Source: Nonomuraea spiralis (lineage in GTDB: Bacteria; Actinomycetota; Actinomycetes; Streptosporangiales; Streptosporangiaceae). From it: 64,000 bases of DNA. Position 1 is the stretch's first letter; each line of letters starts with the position of its first letter. This document shows, piece after piece, positions 51,760 to 59,846 of this stretch. The notes beneath the pieces were generated by a model. That model made no database searches, was not told where the DNA came from, and was given only the letters and a program-made list of their open reading frames with translations. Position numbers and translations under genes: made by a program. The DNA lies in contig NZ_BMRC01000007.1 in the NCBI RefSeq assembly GCF_014648435.1, forward strand, positions 310,001 to 374,000. The letters run 5' to 3'.

Positions 51760-52820
51760 CGACCGTCACCCGGACGAGGCTCCTCGCGATCGACAACCTG
51801 CGCGTGGCGCTGACCGCGCTGGTCGTCGCCCACCACGTCGCCGTCACCTACGGCAACATCCCGATGTGGTACTACACCGAACCGGCCCAGGACCCCTCGG
51901 GCGCGGTGCTGGACATCCTGGTGGTCTTCAACCAGGCGTTCTTCATGGGGTTCTTCTTCCTCATCTCCGGCTTCTTCACCCCCGGCTCCCACGACCGCAA
52001 GGGCGGGCGCGCGTTCGTCCGCGACCGGCTGGTCAGGCTCGGGGTGCCGCTGCTGGTCTTCCTGCTGGTGCTGCGGCCGCTGGTCACGCTCGGCGACCAC
52101 GGCATCCCGTACTGGAAGTTCTATCTGGCGTCCTGGGACCCGGGGCCCATGTGGTTCGTCGAGGTGCTGATCGTCTTCGCCCTGCTGTACGCCTGGTGGC
52201 GGCGGCTCGGCCGGTCCGACGGGCAGGGGGCGGGCGGCGCGCTCACCCTCAAGGGGGTCGTGCTGTTCACCGCCGGGCTGGCGGCGGTCACCGTCCTGTG
52301 GCGCATCCCGGTGCCGCAGGGCACGTACGTGCCGGTGCTCGGGCTGCCCACGCCCTACTTCCTGCCGCAGTACGCGGCCATGTTCGTGGCCGGCTTGGCC
52401 GCCTTCCGGCGCGGCTGGTTCGAGGCGCTGCCCAGGCGGGCGGGCACCGCCGGGTTCGTCGCCACGGGTGTGGCGAGCCTGGTGCTGCTGCCGCTGTCGG
52501 GCATGACCACGGGCCTGGTGTCGTCGGCGGTCATGGCGCTGTGGGAGTCCGTGGTCGCCGTCGGGATGATCGTCGGGCTGGCGGTGTTGTTCAGGGAGCG
52601 GTTCGACCGGCAGGGGCCGCGCGGCAGGTTCCTGTCCGAGCACGCCTACGCGGTCTACGTCATCCACCCGCTGGTGCTGGTCGCCGTGGCGTGGGCGGTG
52701 AAAGGGCTGCACGCGGCGGCGATCGTCAAGTTCGTCCTCGTGCTGGCGTTGTCGTTGCCGCTGTGCTGGGCGCTGGCGTACGCGGTCCGTTCGTTGCCGG
52801 GGGCACGGCGGGTGCTCTGA
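51756..52820 (+). CDS. Acyltransferase-3 family membrane protein
   Basis: The 354-residue protein has about ten TM segments with the acyltransferase-3 hallmark start RLLAIDNLRVALTALVVAHHVAVTYG (with the conserved His) and FFMGFFFLISGFFTPGSHDRKGG. C-terminal segments include HAYAVYVIHPLVLVAVAW. Such proteins move acyl groups onto sugars or peptidoglycan at the membrane. The coupled TetR gene suggests induction by a compound. The substrate is unknown. Confidence 0.88.
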   Translation: MTTVTRTRLLAIDNLRVALTALVVAHHVAVTYGNIPMWYYTEPAQDPSGAVLDILVVFNQAFFMGFFFLISGFFTPGSHDRKGGRAFVRDRLVRLGVPLLVFLLVLRPLVTLGDHGIPYWKFYLASWDPGPMWFVEVLIVFALLYAWWRRLGRSDGQGAGGALTLKGVVLFTAGLAAVTVLWRIPVPQGTYVPVLGLPTPYFLPQYAAMFVAGLAAFRRGWFEALPRRAGTAGFVATGVASLVLLPLSGMTTGLVSSAVMALWESVVAVGMIVGLAVLFRERFDRQGPRGRFLSEHAYAVYVIHPLVLVAVAWAVKGLHAAAIVKFVLVLALSLPLCWALAYAVRSLPGARRVL

Positions 52821-52890
52821 CGGCCGGCTTGACTCCGGGCTTGACTTTGGGCCTTGCCGGGCTCTGGCGGGCATGTCACCATCGCGCTAA

Positions 52891-52913
52891 CTCTTAGGAA
52901 ACTTTCTTAAGAG
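52891..52913 (+). promoter_or_regulatory. Operator-like palindrome upstream of the chitinase gene
   Basis: CTCTTAGGAAACTTTCTTAAGAG-like DNA (52891-52913) is a 23-bp near-palindrome with 10 of 11 base pairs matching. It is 24 bases before the start codon. The core TTAGGAAACTTTC resembles sites I recall in front of chitin- and chitosan-degrading genes in Streptomyces that bind ROK-family repressors. This comparison is from memory. Confidence 0.6.
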
Positions 52914-52936
52914 ATTCCGCGAAGGGATGTGATCTG

Positions 52937-53998
52937 GTGCGACGGAGCCTGACGCTGTTCGCCGCCGCGCTGCTGGTGGCGGGCCTGTTCTCGGTCGTCG
53001 TCCCGGCCCCGCCGGCCGGGGCGGCCGCCTGCGCGACACCATGGAGCGCCTCGACCGTCTACAACGGCGGCGCCGTGGTGTCCCGCGGCGGGCACAACTG
53101 GTCGGCCAAGTGGTGGACGCAGAACGAGACCCCGGGCAGCGCGGCCGTCTGGGCCGACCAGGGCGCCTGCGGCGGCGGCACGCCCACCCCGGGCTGCGAC
53201 CACCCCAACTGGGTGGCCGGCCAGTGGTACGCCACCGGCAGCATCGTGCGGTACACCGACGGCAACTACTACATCGCCGTCCACGACAATCCCGGCTACG
53301 ACCCGGTGATCAGCACCTGGTACTGGGACCCGTACGCCTGCGGTGGCGGCGGCGGGCCGACCGACCCGCCGGACCCGGGAGGCTTCGTGGTGAGCCAGGC
53401 GCAGTTCGACCAGATGTTCCCCGGCCGCAACTCCTTCTACAGCTACAGCGGCCTGACCACGGCGATCGCCGCCTTCCCCGCCTTCGCCGGGACCGGCTCC
53501 GACACCGTCAGGAAGCAGGAGGCCGCCGCGTTCCTGGCCAACGTCAACCACGAGACCGGCGGGCTGGTGTACATCGTCGAGCAGAACACCGCCAACTACC
53601 CGCACTACTGCGACGCGAGCCAGCCGTACGGGTGCCCCGCCGGGCAGGCCGCCTACTACGGCCGCGGGCCCATCCAGCTGAGCTGGAACTTCAACTACAA
53701 GGCGGCCGGCGACGCCCTCGGCATCAACCTGCTGAACGACCCCTGGCAGGTGGAACGGAACGCGTCCGTGGCCTGGAAGACCGCCCTGTGGTACTGGATG
53801 ACCCAGAACGGCCCCGGCACCATGACGCCGCACGCCGCCATGGTCAACAGCCGCGGGTTCGGCGAGACGATCCGCAGCATCAACGGCAGCCTGGAGTGCA
53901 ACGGCGGCAACCCGGGCCAGGTCCAGAGCCGGATCAACGCCTACCAGCGGTTCACCCAGATCCTCGGGGTCGCCCCTGGCGGCAACCTGTCCTGCTGA
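52937..53998 (+). CDS. Secreted GH19 chitinase with two CBM5/12-like domains
   Basis: The 353-residue protein has a signal peptide (1-30, cleaved near AGAA), then two small chitin-binding modules (about 31-78 and 87-135, each with Cys and several Trp), a Gly/Pro linker and a GH19 catalytic domain (about 150-353). The catalytic Glu206 lies in VNHETGG, and GRGPIQLSWNFNY and NGGNPGQVQSRINAYQRF are family motifs. It degrades chitin outside the cell. Its GTG 52937 start has GGGA about ten bases upstream. An operator-like palindrome precedes it. Confidence 0.93.
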   Translation: MRRSLTLFAAALLVAGLFSVVVPAPPAGAAACATPWSASTVYNGGAVVSRGGHNWSAKWWTQNETPGSAAVWADQGACGGGTPTPGCDHPNWVAGQWYATGSIVRYTDGNYYIAVHDNPGYDPVISTWYWDPYACGGGGGPTDPPDPGGFVVSQAQFDQMFPGRNSFYSYSGLTTAIAAFPAFAGTGSDTVRKQEAAAFLANVNHETGGLVYIVEQNTANYPHYCDASQPYGCPAGQAAYYGRGPIQLSWNFNYKAAGDALGINLLNDPWQVERNASVAWKTALWYWMTQNGPGTMTPHAAMVNSRGFGETIRSINGSLECNGGNPGQVQSRINAYQRFTQILGVAPGGNLSC

Positions 53999-54016
53999 CC
54001 GCCTTCCGGCGCGCGC

Positions 54017-54391
54017 TCAGGCCGGCTGCTCGCCGGGCGCGCGCCGTTCGGTGGTCTCCAGGTAGGCGCGCAGGGCCCGGCGGGACCGGGTGAGGGTGTC
54101 GATCTGCTCGTCGAGGCCGCTCAGCCGGGCGCGCAGGGTGTCGAGGAGCTCCGGGCAGGGGACGAGGTCGGGCGCGGGGCCGGTGACGCACGGCAGCAGG
54201 TACGCGATGTCCTCGGTCGACAGCCCGGCGTCGAGCAGCTTCCTGATCTGGCCCACGGTCAGGACGGCCTCGTCGGAGTACTCGCGGTAGCCGCTGGCCC
54301 GGCGGTCGGGCTCCAGCAGGCCCTGGGCCTCGTAGTAGCGAAGCTGGTGCGGGCGGACGCCGGTCCGGCGGCTCAGATCCCCGATCAGCAC
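54017..54391 (-). CDS. MerR family transcriptional regulator
   Basis: The 124-residue protein has a MerR HTH (LIGDLSRRTGVRPHQLRYYEAQGLLEPDRRASGYREYS) and a long dimerisation helix (LDTLRARLSGLDEQIDTLTRSRRALRAYL). Two Cys lie at PCVTG and PCPEL, which could bind a ligand or metal. The start is GTG 54391. It is divergent from the oxidoreductase at 54473 with a gap of 81 bases, and probably controls it. Confidence 0.87.
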   Translation of the reverse strand: MLIGDLSRRTGVRPHQLRYYEAQGLLEPDRRASGYREYSDEAVLTVGQIRKLLDAGLSTEDIAYLLPCVTGPAPDLVPCPELLDTLRARLSGLDEQIDTLTRSRRALRAYLETTERRAPGEQPA

Positions 54392-54472
54392 GATCGTCCC
54401 CCTTGACCTTCATACCGGTCTCAACGTTGACGATTCTTCCATAGCTGCCGAACCACCTTGGAGAGCACTGTG

Positions 54473-55363
54473 ATGACGAAGAATCCGCGCACCCCCGTGA
54501 CCGTCCTGGGCCTGGGCCTGATGGGGGAGGCGCTGGCCGGGGCGTTCCTGCGCGAGGGCCACCCGGCGACCGTCTGGAACCGTACGGCGGCCAAGGCCGA
54601 CCGGCTGGCCGGGCGCGGCGCCACCCGGGCCGGCTCGGCCCGGGACGCGGTGGCCGCCGCGCCGCTCGTGCTCGTCTGCCTGACCGGGTACGACGCCGTG
54701 CACGAGGTCCTCGGCCCGCTGGGCGACGTCCTGGACGGCCGGGTGGTGGTCAACCTCACCTCGGGCACCTCCGCCGAGGCCCGCGACACCGCCGCCTGGG
54801 TGGAGCGGCAGGGCGGGACCTACCTCGACGGCGCGATCATGGCCATCCCCGACGCCATCGGCACCCCGGACGCCGCCGTCCTCTACAGCGGCCCCCGGGC
54901 GGCCTTCGACCTGCACGAGCGGGCGCTGGGCAGCCTGGGCGGCACGGCGACGTACCTCGGGGCCGATCACGGCCTGTCGGCGCTGTACGACGTCGGCGTG
55001 CTGAGCCTGATGTGGAACATCCTGAACGGCTTCCTCCAGGGGGCCGCGCTGCTCGGCGCGGCCGGGGTGGAGGCCACGGCGTTCGCCCCGGTCGCCAGGA
55101 ACGGGATCGAGACCGTGGCCGGCTGGCTGGCCGGGTACGCGCGGCAGATCGACGACGGTGTGCACCCGGCCGCCGACTCCACCCTCGACACCCACCTGGC
55201 CGCCATGGAACACCTCGTCCAGGAGAGCGAGTCGCACGGCGTGGACGCCGGGCTGCCGCGCTTCATCCGGGCCCTGGCCGCCGAGGCGGTCGCCGCCGGG
55301 CGCGGCGGCGAGGGCTACACGGCGCTGATCGACCGGTTCCGCAAGCCCTCGGACCACGCCTGA
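54473..55363 (+). CDS. Imine-reductase-like NAD(P)-dependent oxidoreductase
   Basis: The 296-residue protein has an N-terminal Rossmann domain (VLGLGLMGEALAGAFLREG) with NRT for NADPH, then GAIMAIPDAIGTPDAAVLYSG. This I-P-x-x-I-G-x-P motif is typical of imine reductases within the 6-phosphogluconate/beta-hydroxyacid dehydrogenase superfamily. A helical C-terminal dimer domain follows (SALYDVGVLSLMWNILNGFLQGAAL). It may reduce a cyclic imine. The start could be ATG 54473 or GTG 54470. It is divergent from a MerR gene. Confidence 0.85.
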   Translation: MTKNPRTPVTVLGLGLMGEALAGAFLREGHPATVWNRTAAKADRLAGRGATRAGSARDAVAAAPLVLVCLTGYDAVHEVLGPLGDVLDGRVVVNLTSGTSAEARDTAAWVERQGGTYLDGAIMAIPDAIGTPDAAVLYSGPRAAFDLHERALGSLGGTATYLGADHGLSALYDVGVLSLMWNILNGFLQGAALLGAAGVEATAFAPVARNGIETVAGWLAGYARQIDDGVHPAADSTLDTHLAAMEHLVQESESHGVDAGLPRFIRALAAEAVAAGRGGEGYTALIDRFRKPSDHA

Positions 55364-55377
55364 GCCAGAGGCCGCGG

Positions 55378-55409
55378 ACCGGCGGGCCCCGGCCGTCACC
55401 GGGGCCGGT
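55378..55409. terminator. Hairpin between convergent genes
   Basis: GGCCCCGG (55385-55392), loop CCGTCA and CCGGGGCC (55399-55406) form a perfect 8-bp stem, with further GC-rich inverted repeats outside it. It lies between the oxidoreductase and the acyl-CoA ligase genes. Confidence 0.65.
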
Positions 55410-55423
55410 CGACGGGCCCGCGG

Positions 55424-57181
55424 TCAGTCGGCGTAGAAGGCGTTCAGGGTCTCGGCGTGGCGTTCCTCGACGGCCTTGCGCCTGATCTTGAGGCTGGCGG
55501 TGAGCTCGCCCGTCTCCACGGTGAAGTCCTCGGCGAGGATCGCGAACTTCTTGACCGTGGCGTAGCTCGCCTGGTCGGCGTTGACCTGCCGGATCGCCCG
55601 GTCGACCTCCTCGCGCATACGCGGGTGCCCGCGCAGCGCCTCGGGGTCGGCCGGCAGCGACTCGGCCTCGGCCCACGGGCGTACCACGTCCATGTCGAGG
55701 GTGACCAGCGCGGTCACGTAGTTGCGGCGGTCGCCGTGGACGAACACGTGCGAGGCGAACGGGCAGGCGGCCTTGATGCGGCCCTCCAGGTGGGTGGGCG
55801 CGACGTACTTGCCGCCCGAGGTCTTGATCAGCTCCTTCTTGCGGTCGGTGATGAGCAGCCGGCCGGCCTGGTCGAGCTCGCCGATGTCGCCGGTGCGCAG
55901 CCAGCCGTCCTCCAGCGTCTCGGACGTCTCCCGCGGCAGGCCGTGGTAGCCGCGCATCACGCCGCGCCCGCCGATGAGGATCTCGCCGTCGTCGGCGATG
56001 CGGACCTGGGTGCCGGGCAGGGGCGGGCCGACCGTGCCGAACCGTACCGACTCGGGCCGGTTGAGGAAGCTGCCCGCCGAGGACTCGGTCAGGCCGTAGC
56101 CCTCCAGGATCGTCAGCCCGGCGCCGTCGAAGAACTCGGCGACGTCCCGCGACAGCGGCGCGGCCCCGGAGATGAAGAAGCGGATCCGGCCGCCGAACCG
56201 GGCCCGCAGCTTGGCGAAGACCAGGCGGTCGGCCAGCGCGTGCTCGACCCGGGTGGTGAGCGGGACGGCCGCCTCGCGCTGACGTGCCCTGCTGACCCTG
56301 ATGCCGGTCTCCCGCGCCCACTCGAAGATGCGCAACTTGATGCCGCCCTCGCGGCGCACGGTGGCGACGACGGTGTTGTGGATCTTCTCGAAGATCCGCG
56401 GCGCGGCGGCCATCACCGTCGGGCGCAGCGCGCCGAGGTTGTCGGCGATGCGGTCGAGGCGGCCGTCGATCGCCGTCGGCACGCCGATGTCGATCATCAC
56501 GACCTCCAGCAGCTTGCCGAACGAGTGGGACAGCGGCAGCCACAGGAAGTGCAGGTCATCCGGGGTGATGAGGTCGATCTCACGGACCGAGCCGGCCGCG
56601 AACAGCCAGTTGTCGTGGGTCAGCTCGACGCCCTTGGGGCGGCCGGTGGTGCCGGAGGTGTAGATGAGCGTGGCCAGGTCGTCCTGGGAGATGGCGTCCA
56701 CCAGGGCGTCGTAGTCGCCCTCGCCGCCGCTGACCGAGTCGAGGGTGACCACCCAGCCGTCGTCGCTGGAGGAGCCGTCGACGACGACCACGTGGGTGAC
56801 GTCGGGCAGCTCCTTCTGTACGGACCTGAGCTTGGCCACCTGCTCGTCGTTCTCGGCGATGACGATCGTGCTGCCGGAGTCGGTGACGACGAAGGCGCAC
56901 TCGGCGGCCGTGTTGGACGGGTAGATCGTGGTCGTGGCCGCGCCCGTGGACAACACGGCCAGGTCGGCGAGGATCCATTCGAGCCGGGTCGAGCAGAGGA
57001 TCGACACGCGCCGGCCGGGCCCCGCGCCGAGCCCGGACAGCCCCAGCGCCAGCCCCCGGACCCGCTCGCCGACCTCCCGCCACGACATCGAGACCCATGT
57101 GTCGTCCGACGGCACCCGGTAGGCCTCGGCGTCGGGGGTGGCCGCGATCCGGTCGCGCAGCAGGGAGGGAATGCTGGACAT
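55424..57181 (-). CDS. Long-chain fatty-acid--CoA ligase
   Basis: The 585-residue AMP-forming ligase has the P-loop motif LIYTSGTTGRPKGVEL, DLHFLWLPLSHSFGK, EGYGLTESS and the hinge and C-terminal catalytic Lys region DRKKELIKTSGGKYVAP. It is of the eukaryote-like FadD15/ACSL type found in actinobacteria. It activates fatty acids at the membrane. ATG 57181 gives a normal length; an upstream extension looks non-coding. It is in a cluster with a small unknown protein and a CGNR regulator. Confidence 0.93.
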   Translation of the reverse strand: MSSIPSLLRDRIAATPDAEAYRVPSDDTWVSMSWREVGERVRGLALGLSGLGAGPGRRVSILCSTRLEWILADLAVLSTGAATTTIYPSNTAAECAFVVTDSGSTIVIAENDEQVAKLRSVQKELPDVTHVVVVDGSSSDDGWVVTLDSVSGGEGDYDALVDAISQDDLATLIYTSGTTGRPKGVELTHDNWLFAAGSVREIDLITPDDLHFLWLPLSHSFGKLLEVVMIDIGVPTAIDGRLDRIADNLGALRPTVMAAAPRIFEKIHNTVVATVRREGGIKLRIFEWARETGIRVSRARQREAAVPLTTRVEHALADRLVFAKLRARFGGRIRFFISGAAPLSRDVAEFFDGAGLTILEGYGLTESSAGSFLNRPESVRFGTVGPPLPGTQVRIADDGEILIGGRGVMRGYHGLPRETSETLEDGWLRTGDIGELDQAGRLLITDRKKELIKTSGGKYVAPTHLEGRIKAACPFASHVFVHGDRRNYVTALVTLDMDVVRPWAEAESLPADPEALRGHPRMREEVDRAIRQVNADQASYATVKKFAILAEDFTVETGELTASLKIRRKAVEERHAETLNAFYAD

Positions 57182-57231
57182 GCCTGACCTCCTGAGGGGT
57201 GTGCTGCCGACTCTAGGACGAGTGCGCCGGG

Positions 57232-57414
57232 TCAGTCGATGCCCTTGATCGGCCGGCCGCCGCCCTGGCGCGGGGCGGCGTACGCGACCGTCGCGGTCGT
57301 ACGCACCTCCCACGCGCCGCAGGCGCAGCGCAGGTAACTGACCAGGCCCTCGGACGTGCGGTGGGAGGAGACGAGGGTCAGGGCGAAGGGGTCGTGCGGC
57401 TCTCCGGGATGCAT
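57232..57414 (-). CDS. Small hypothetical protein with a CxCG motif
   Basis: The 60-residue product from ATG 57414 contains LRCACGAWEVR, a C-x-C-G pair often seen in small actinobacterial proteins, and a basic Gly-rich tail. A longer version would start at 57453. No family was recognised. It is divergent from the CGNR gene and only 50 bases upstream of the acyl-CoA ligase on the same strand. Confidence 0.55.
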   Translation of the reverse strand: MHPGEPHDPFALTLVSSHRTSEGLVSYLRCACGAWEVRTTATVAYAAPRQGGGRPIKGID

Positions 57415-57439
57415 GATTCCAACCTGATGTAATGACCTT

Positions 57440-57976
57440 ATGCATTTCAACACTTACGGCGGCAACGGGGCCGAACTCGCGGCGGCACTGGTCAACGCGG
57501 ACGACTTCAGCCCGGCCGCCGTACGGGAGACGCTCACGGCCAACGCCATGTGGCGCACGGACGTCACCCCGGCGCAGGCCGCGGAGCTGGCGGCCTGGGC
57601 GCGCCGCCTCGCGCCCGTGTTCGGCGAGCCCGACACCGGCGCGCAGGTACGGCTGATCAACGAGCTGCTGGAGATCACCGCCTCGAAACCGCACATCAGC
57701 ACGCACGACGGCCTGGAGCCTCACCTGCACTTCTTCTCGACCGAGGCCGACATCGTCTCCAGGGCCAAGGACACCACCGCGGGCGGGCTGGCCATGGCGG
57801 TGTGCTTCTCCGACGGGCGGCGGCTGGGGCGCTGCGACCGGCAGGGTTGCGAGATCGTCTACGTGGACACCTCGCGCAACGGGCGCCGCCGGTTCTGCTC
57901 GCTGACCTGCGCGAACCGGGTCAACGTGGCCGCCCATCGGGCGCGCGGCCTTGTCCGGCGGCCGCGAAATGGGTAA
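57440..57976 (+). CDS. CGNR zinc-finger (ABATE-domain) regulator
   Basis: The 178-residue protein has an N-terminal ABATE domain and a C-terminal zinc finger (CDRQGCEIVYVDTSRNGRRRFCSLTCANR). The four Cys are kept; the family motif C-G-N-R reads C-A-N-R here. These proteins are thought to bind DNA. It is divergent from the small protein at 57232. The last codons overlap the promoter of the ABC-F gene. Confidence 0.87.
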   Translation: MHFNTYGGNGAELAAALVNADDFSPAAVRETLTANAMWRTDVTPAQAAELAAWARRLAPVFGEPDTGAQVRLINELLEITASKPHISTHDGLEPHLHFFSTEADIVSRAKDTTAGGLAMAVCFSDGRRLGRCDRQGCEIVYVDTSRNGRRRFCSLTCANRVNVAAHRARGLVRRPRNG

Positions 57977-57979
57977 TAT
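57951..57979 (+). promoter_or_regulatory. Promoter of the ABC-F gene
   Basis: -35 TTGTCC (57951-57956) and -10 TAATAT (57974-57979) are spaced by 17 bases. The -10 box overlaps the TAA stop of the CGNR gene. Transcription would start near 57985, leaving a leader of about 210 bases before the ABC-F start codon. Confidence 0.65.
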
Positions 57980-58016
57980 GTCCGGGTCGTATCGCCGACC
58001 CATGGGGGCAGTTGAC

Positions 58017-58028
58017 GTGAGGATCTGA
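58017..58028 (+). promoter_or_regulatory. Short upstream ORF (Met-Arg-Ile) in the ABC-F leader
   Basis: GTG AGG ATC TGA has a ribosome binding site (GGGGG) about eight bases upstream. A longer in-frame ATG at 58002 would add five codons. A GGGTCG/CGACCC hairpin (about 57984-58001) precedes it and GC-rich stems follow. Antibiotic-resistance ABC-F genes are often controlled by ribosome stalling on such leaders; that is inference here. Confidence 0.4.
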
Positions 58029-58195
58029 GGCAGCGGGCACCGCGCCTTTCCGCCCTGTCCTGGGCGTCGCGCGCACACCTGAGCCTCGGCGACCTCCTCG
58101 CCCTCCTTCCAGCCCCGGCTGTCCGGTTCGCTGTGTGCGCAGCGGTGTTTCCCGCCAAGTCACGAAATTTCGGGTTTTGTGATGGGAGCCGCCTT

Positions 58196-59809
58196 ATGTC
58201 TTTTTCTATTGTCGTCGATCACGTGTCCTTCGGCTGGCCCGACGGGACCAAGGTGCTCGACCGGCTCGACGCCGCCTTCCCCGCCGGGCGTACCGGGCTC
58301 ATCGGGGTGAACGGGTCGGGCAAGTCCACCCTGCTCAAGGTCATCGCCGGGGAGCTGGCGCCGGGCTCCGGCTCGGTCTCGGTCACCGGCGAGGTGGGAT
58401 ACCTGCCGCAGAACGTGCCGCTGGAGGGCGGCCGTACCGTGTCCGACCTGCTGGAGATCAGCGGGAAGCGGGCCGCGCTGCACGCCATCGAGGGCGGCGA
58501 CGTCGCCGAGGAGCACTTCACCGCCCTCGGGGACGACTGGGACGTCGAGGAGCGCGCCAGGGCCGAGCTCGACCGGCTCGGGCTCGATCACGTCGGGCTC
58601 GACCGTACGGTGGCGACGCTGTCCGGCGGCGAGGCCGTCATGGTCGCGCTGGCCGCGCAACTCCTGAAGCGTCCCGGCGTGCTGCTGCTCGACGAGCCCA
58701 CCAACAACCTCGACCTGGACGCGCGACGGCGGTTGTACGCCGCGGTCGCCGCCTGGCCGGGCGTGCTGGTGGTGGTCAGCCACGACCGGGCGCTGCTCGA
58801 CCTCGTCGACCAGATCGCCGACCTGCGCGACGGCGCCGTGCACCTGTACGGCGGCAACCTCGCCGACTACGAGGAACGGCTCGCCGCCGAGCAGGAGGCG
58901 GCCGAGCGCACGGTCCGGACCGCCGAGGGCGAGGTACGGCGGCAGCAGCGCGAGCTGATCGAGGCCAGGACCAAGCTCGACCGGCGCAGGCGCAACGCGC
59001 GGAAGGCGTTCGAGAACAAGAAGGTGCCCAAGATCGTCGCCAACGGGCTGAAGATGAAGGCCCAGGTGTCGGCGGGCAAGCACCGCGCGCTGCACCAGGA
59101 ACGCCTGGAGGAGGCCAGGGAGAGGCTGACCGAGGCCGAGCTGGCCGTACGGGACGACGCCGAGATCCGCGTCGAGCTGCCCGGCACCGCCGTCCCGGCC
59201 GGCCGGACTCTGCTGACCCTGCCCCTCGACCCGCCGCCCGGCCGGCCGGACGAGGTGGCCGAGGTGGCCGACGGGGAGCGGGTCAAGGTCCTCGACCGGC
59301 TGGTCGTCCGGGGCCCCGAGCGTATCGCGCTGCTCGGTCCCAACGGCTCGGGCAAGACCACCCTGCTCAGGAGGATCGTCGAGCACGGCGCGCACGTCCC
59401 GGTGCGGTACCTGCCGCAGCGGCTCGACGTGCTCGACGACGCGCTGAGCGTGGTGGACAACGTCCGGGCGGTGGCGCCGTCGGCCTCGGTCAACGACGTA
59501 CGGGCGCGGCTGGCCCGCTTCCTGTTCCGGGGCGAGCGGGCCGACCAGCCCGTGGGCACGCTGTCGGGCGGCGAACGTTTCCGCGCCACCCTGGCCGCCC
59601 TGCTGTCGGCCGACCCGCCGCCGCAGCTTCTCCTGCTGGACGAGCCGACGAACAACCTGGACATGTCCAGCGTGCGCCAGCTCTCCCAGGCGCTGGCGGC
59701 CTACCGGGGCGCGCTCGTCGTGGCCAGCCATGACCTGCCGTTCCTGGAGACACTGGGGATCACCCGGTGGCTGCGACAGGATCGGGACGCGGGACTGGCC
59801 GAATCGTAA
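58196..59809 (+). CDS. ABC-F family ATPase (ribosome protection or translation factor)
   Basis: The 537-residue protein has two ABC domains with Walker A GVNGSGKST and GPNGSGKTT, signatures LSGGEAVMVALA and LSGGERFRATL, and the Walker B motifs LLLDEPTNNLD. An interdomain linker of about 80 residues is rich in Arg, Lys and Glu. There are no TM segments. ABC-F proteins bind the ribosome E site; some protect against macrolides, lincosamides or pleuromutilins. GGGAG lies nine bases before ATG 58196. Whether it is a resistance factor or a housekeeping EttA-like factor cannot be told. Confidence 0.93.
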   Translation: MSFSIVVDHVSFGWPDGTKVLDRLDAAFPAGRTGLIGVNGSGKSTLLKVIAGELAPGSGSVSVTGEVGYLPQNVPLEGGRTVSDLLEISGKRAALHAIEGGDVAEEHFTALGDDWDVEERARAELDRLGLDHVGLDRTVATLSGGEAVMVALAAQLLKRPGVLLLDEPTNNLDLDARRRLYAAVAAWPGVLVVVSHDRALLDLVDQIADLRDGAVHLYGGNLADYEERLAAEQEAAERTVRTAEGEVRRQQRELIEARTKLDRRRRNARKAFENKKVPKIVANGLKMKAQVSAGKHRALHQERLEEARERLTEAELAVRDDAEIRVELPGTAVPAGRTLLTLPLDPPPGRPDEVAEVADGERVKVLDRLVVRGPERIALLGPNGSGKTTLLRRIVEHGAHVPVRYLPQRLDVLDDALSVVDNVRAVAPSASVNDVRARLARFLFRGERADQPVGTLSGGERFRATLAALLSADPPPQLLLLDEPTNNLDMSSVRQLSQALAAYRGALVVASHDLPFLETLGITRWLRQDRDAGLAES

Positions 59810-59839
59810 TTGACGTCTGGGGATCAACCGGGCGATAGT
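59810..59839 (+). promoter_or_regulatory. Leaderless sigma-70-type promoter of the lipoprotein gene
   Basis: -35 TTGACG (59810-59815) and -10 GATAGT (59834-59839) are spaced by 18 bases. The GTG at 59847 lies seven bases after the -10 box, so transcription and translation likely start together. This chooses 59847 over the in-frame GTG at 59838. Confidence 0.7.
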
Positions 59840-59846
59840 GTGGCAG

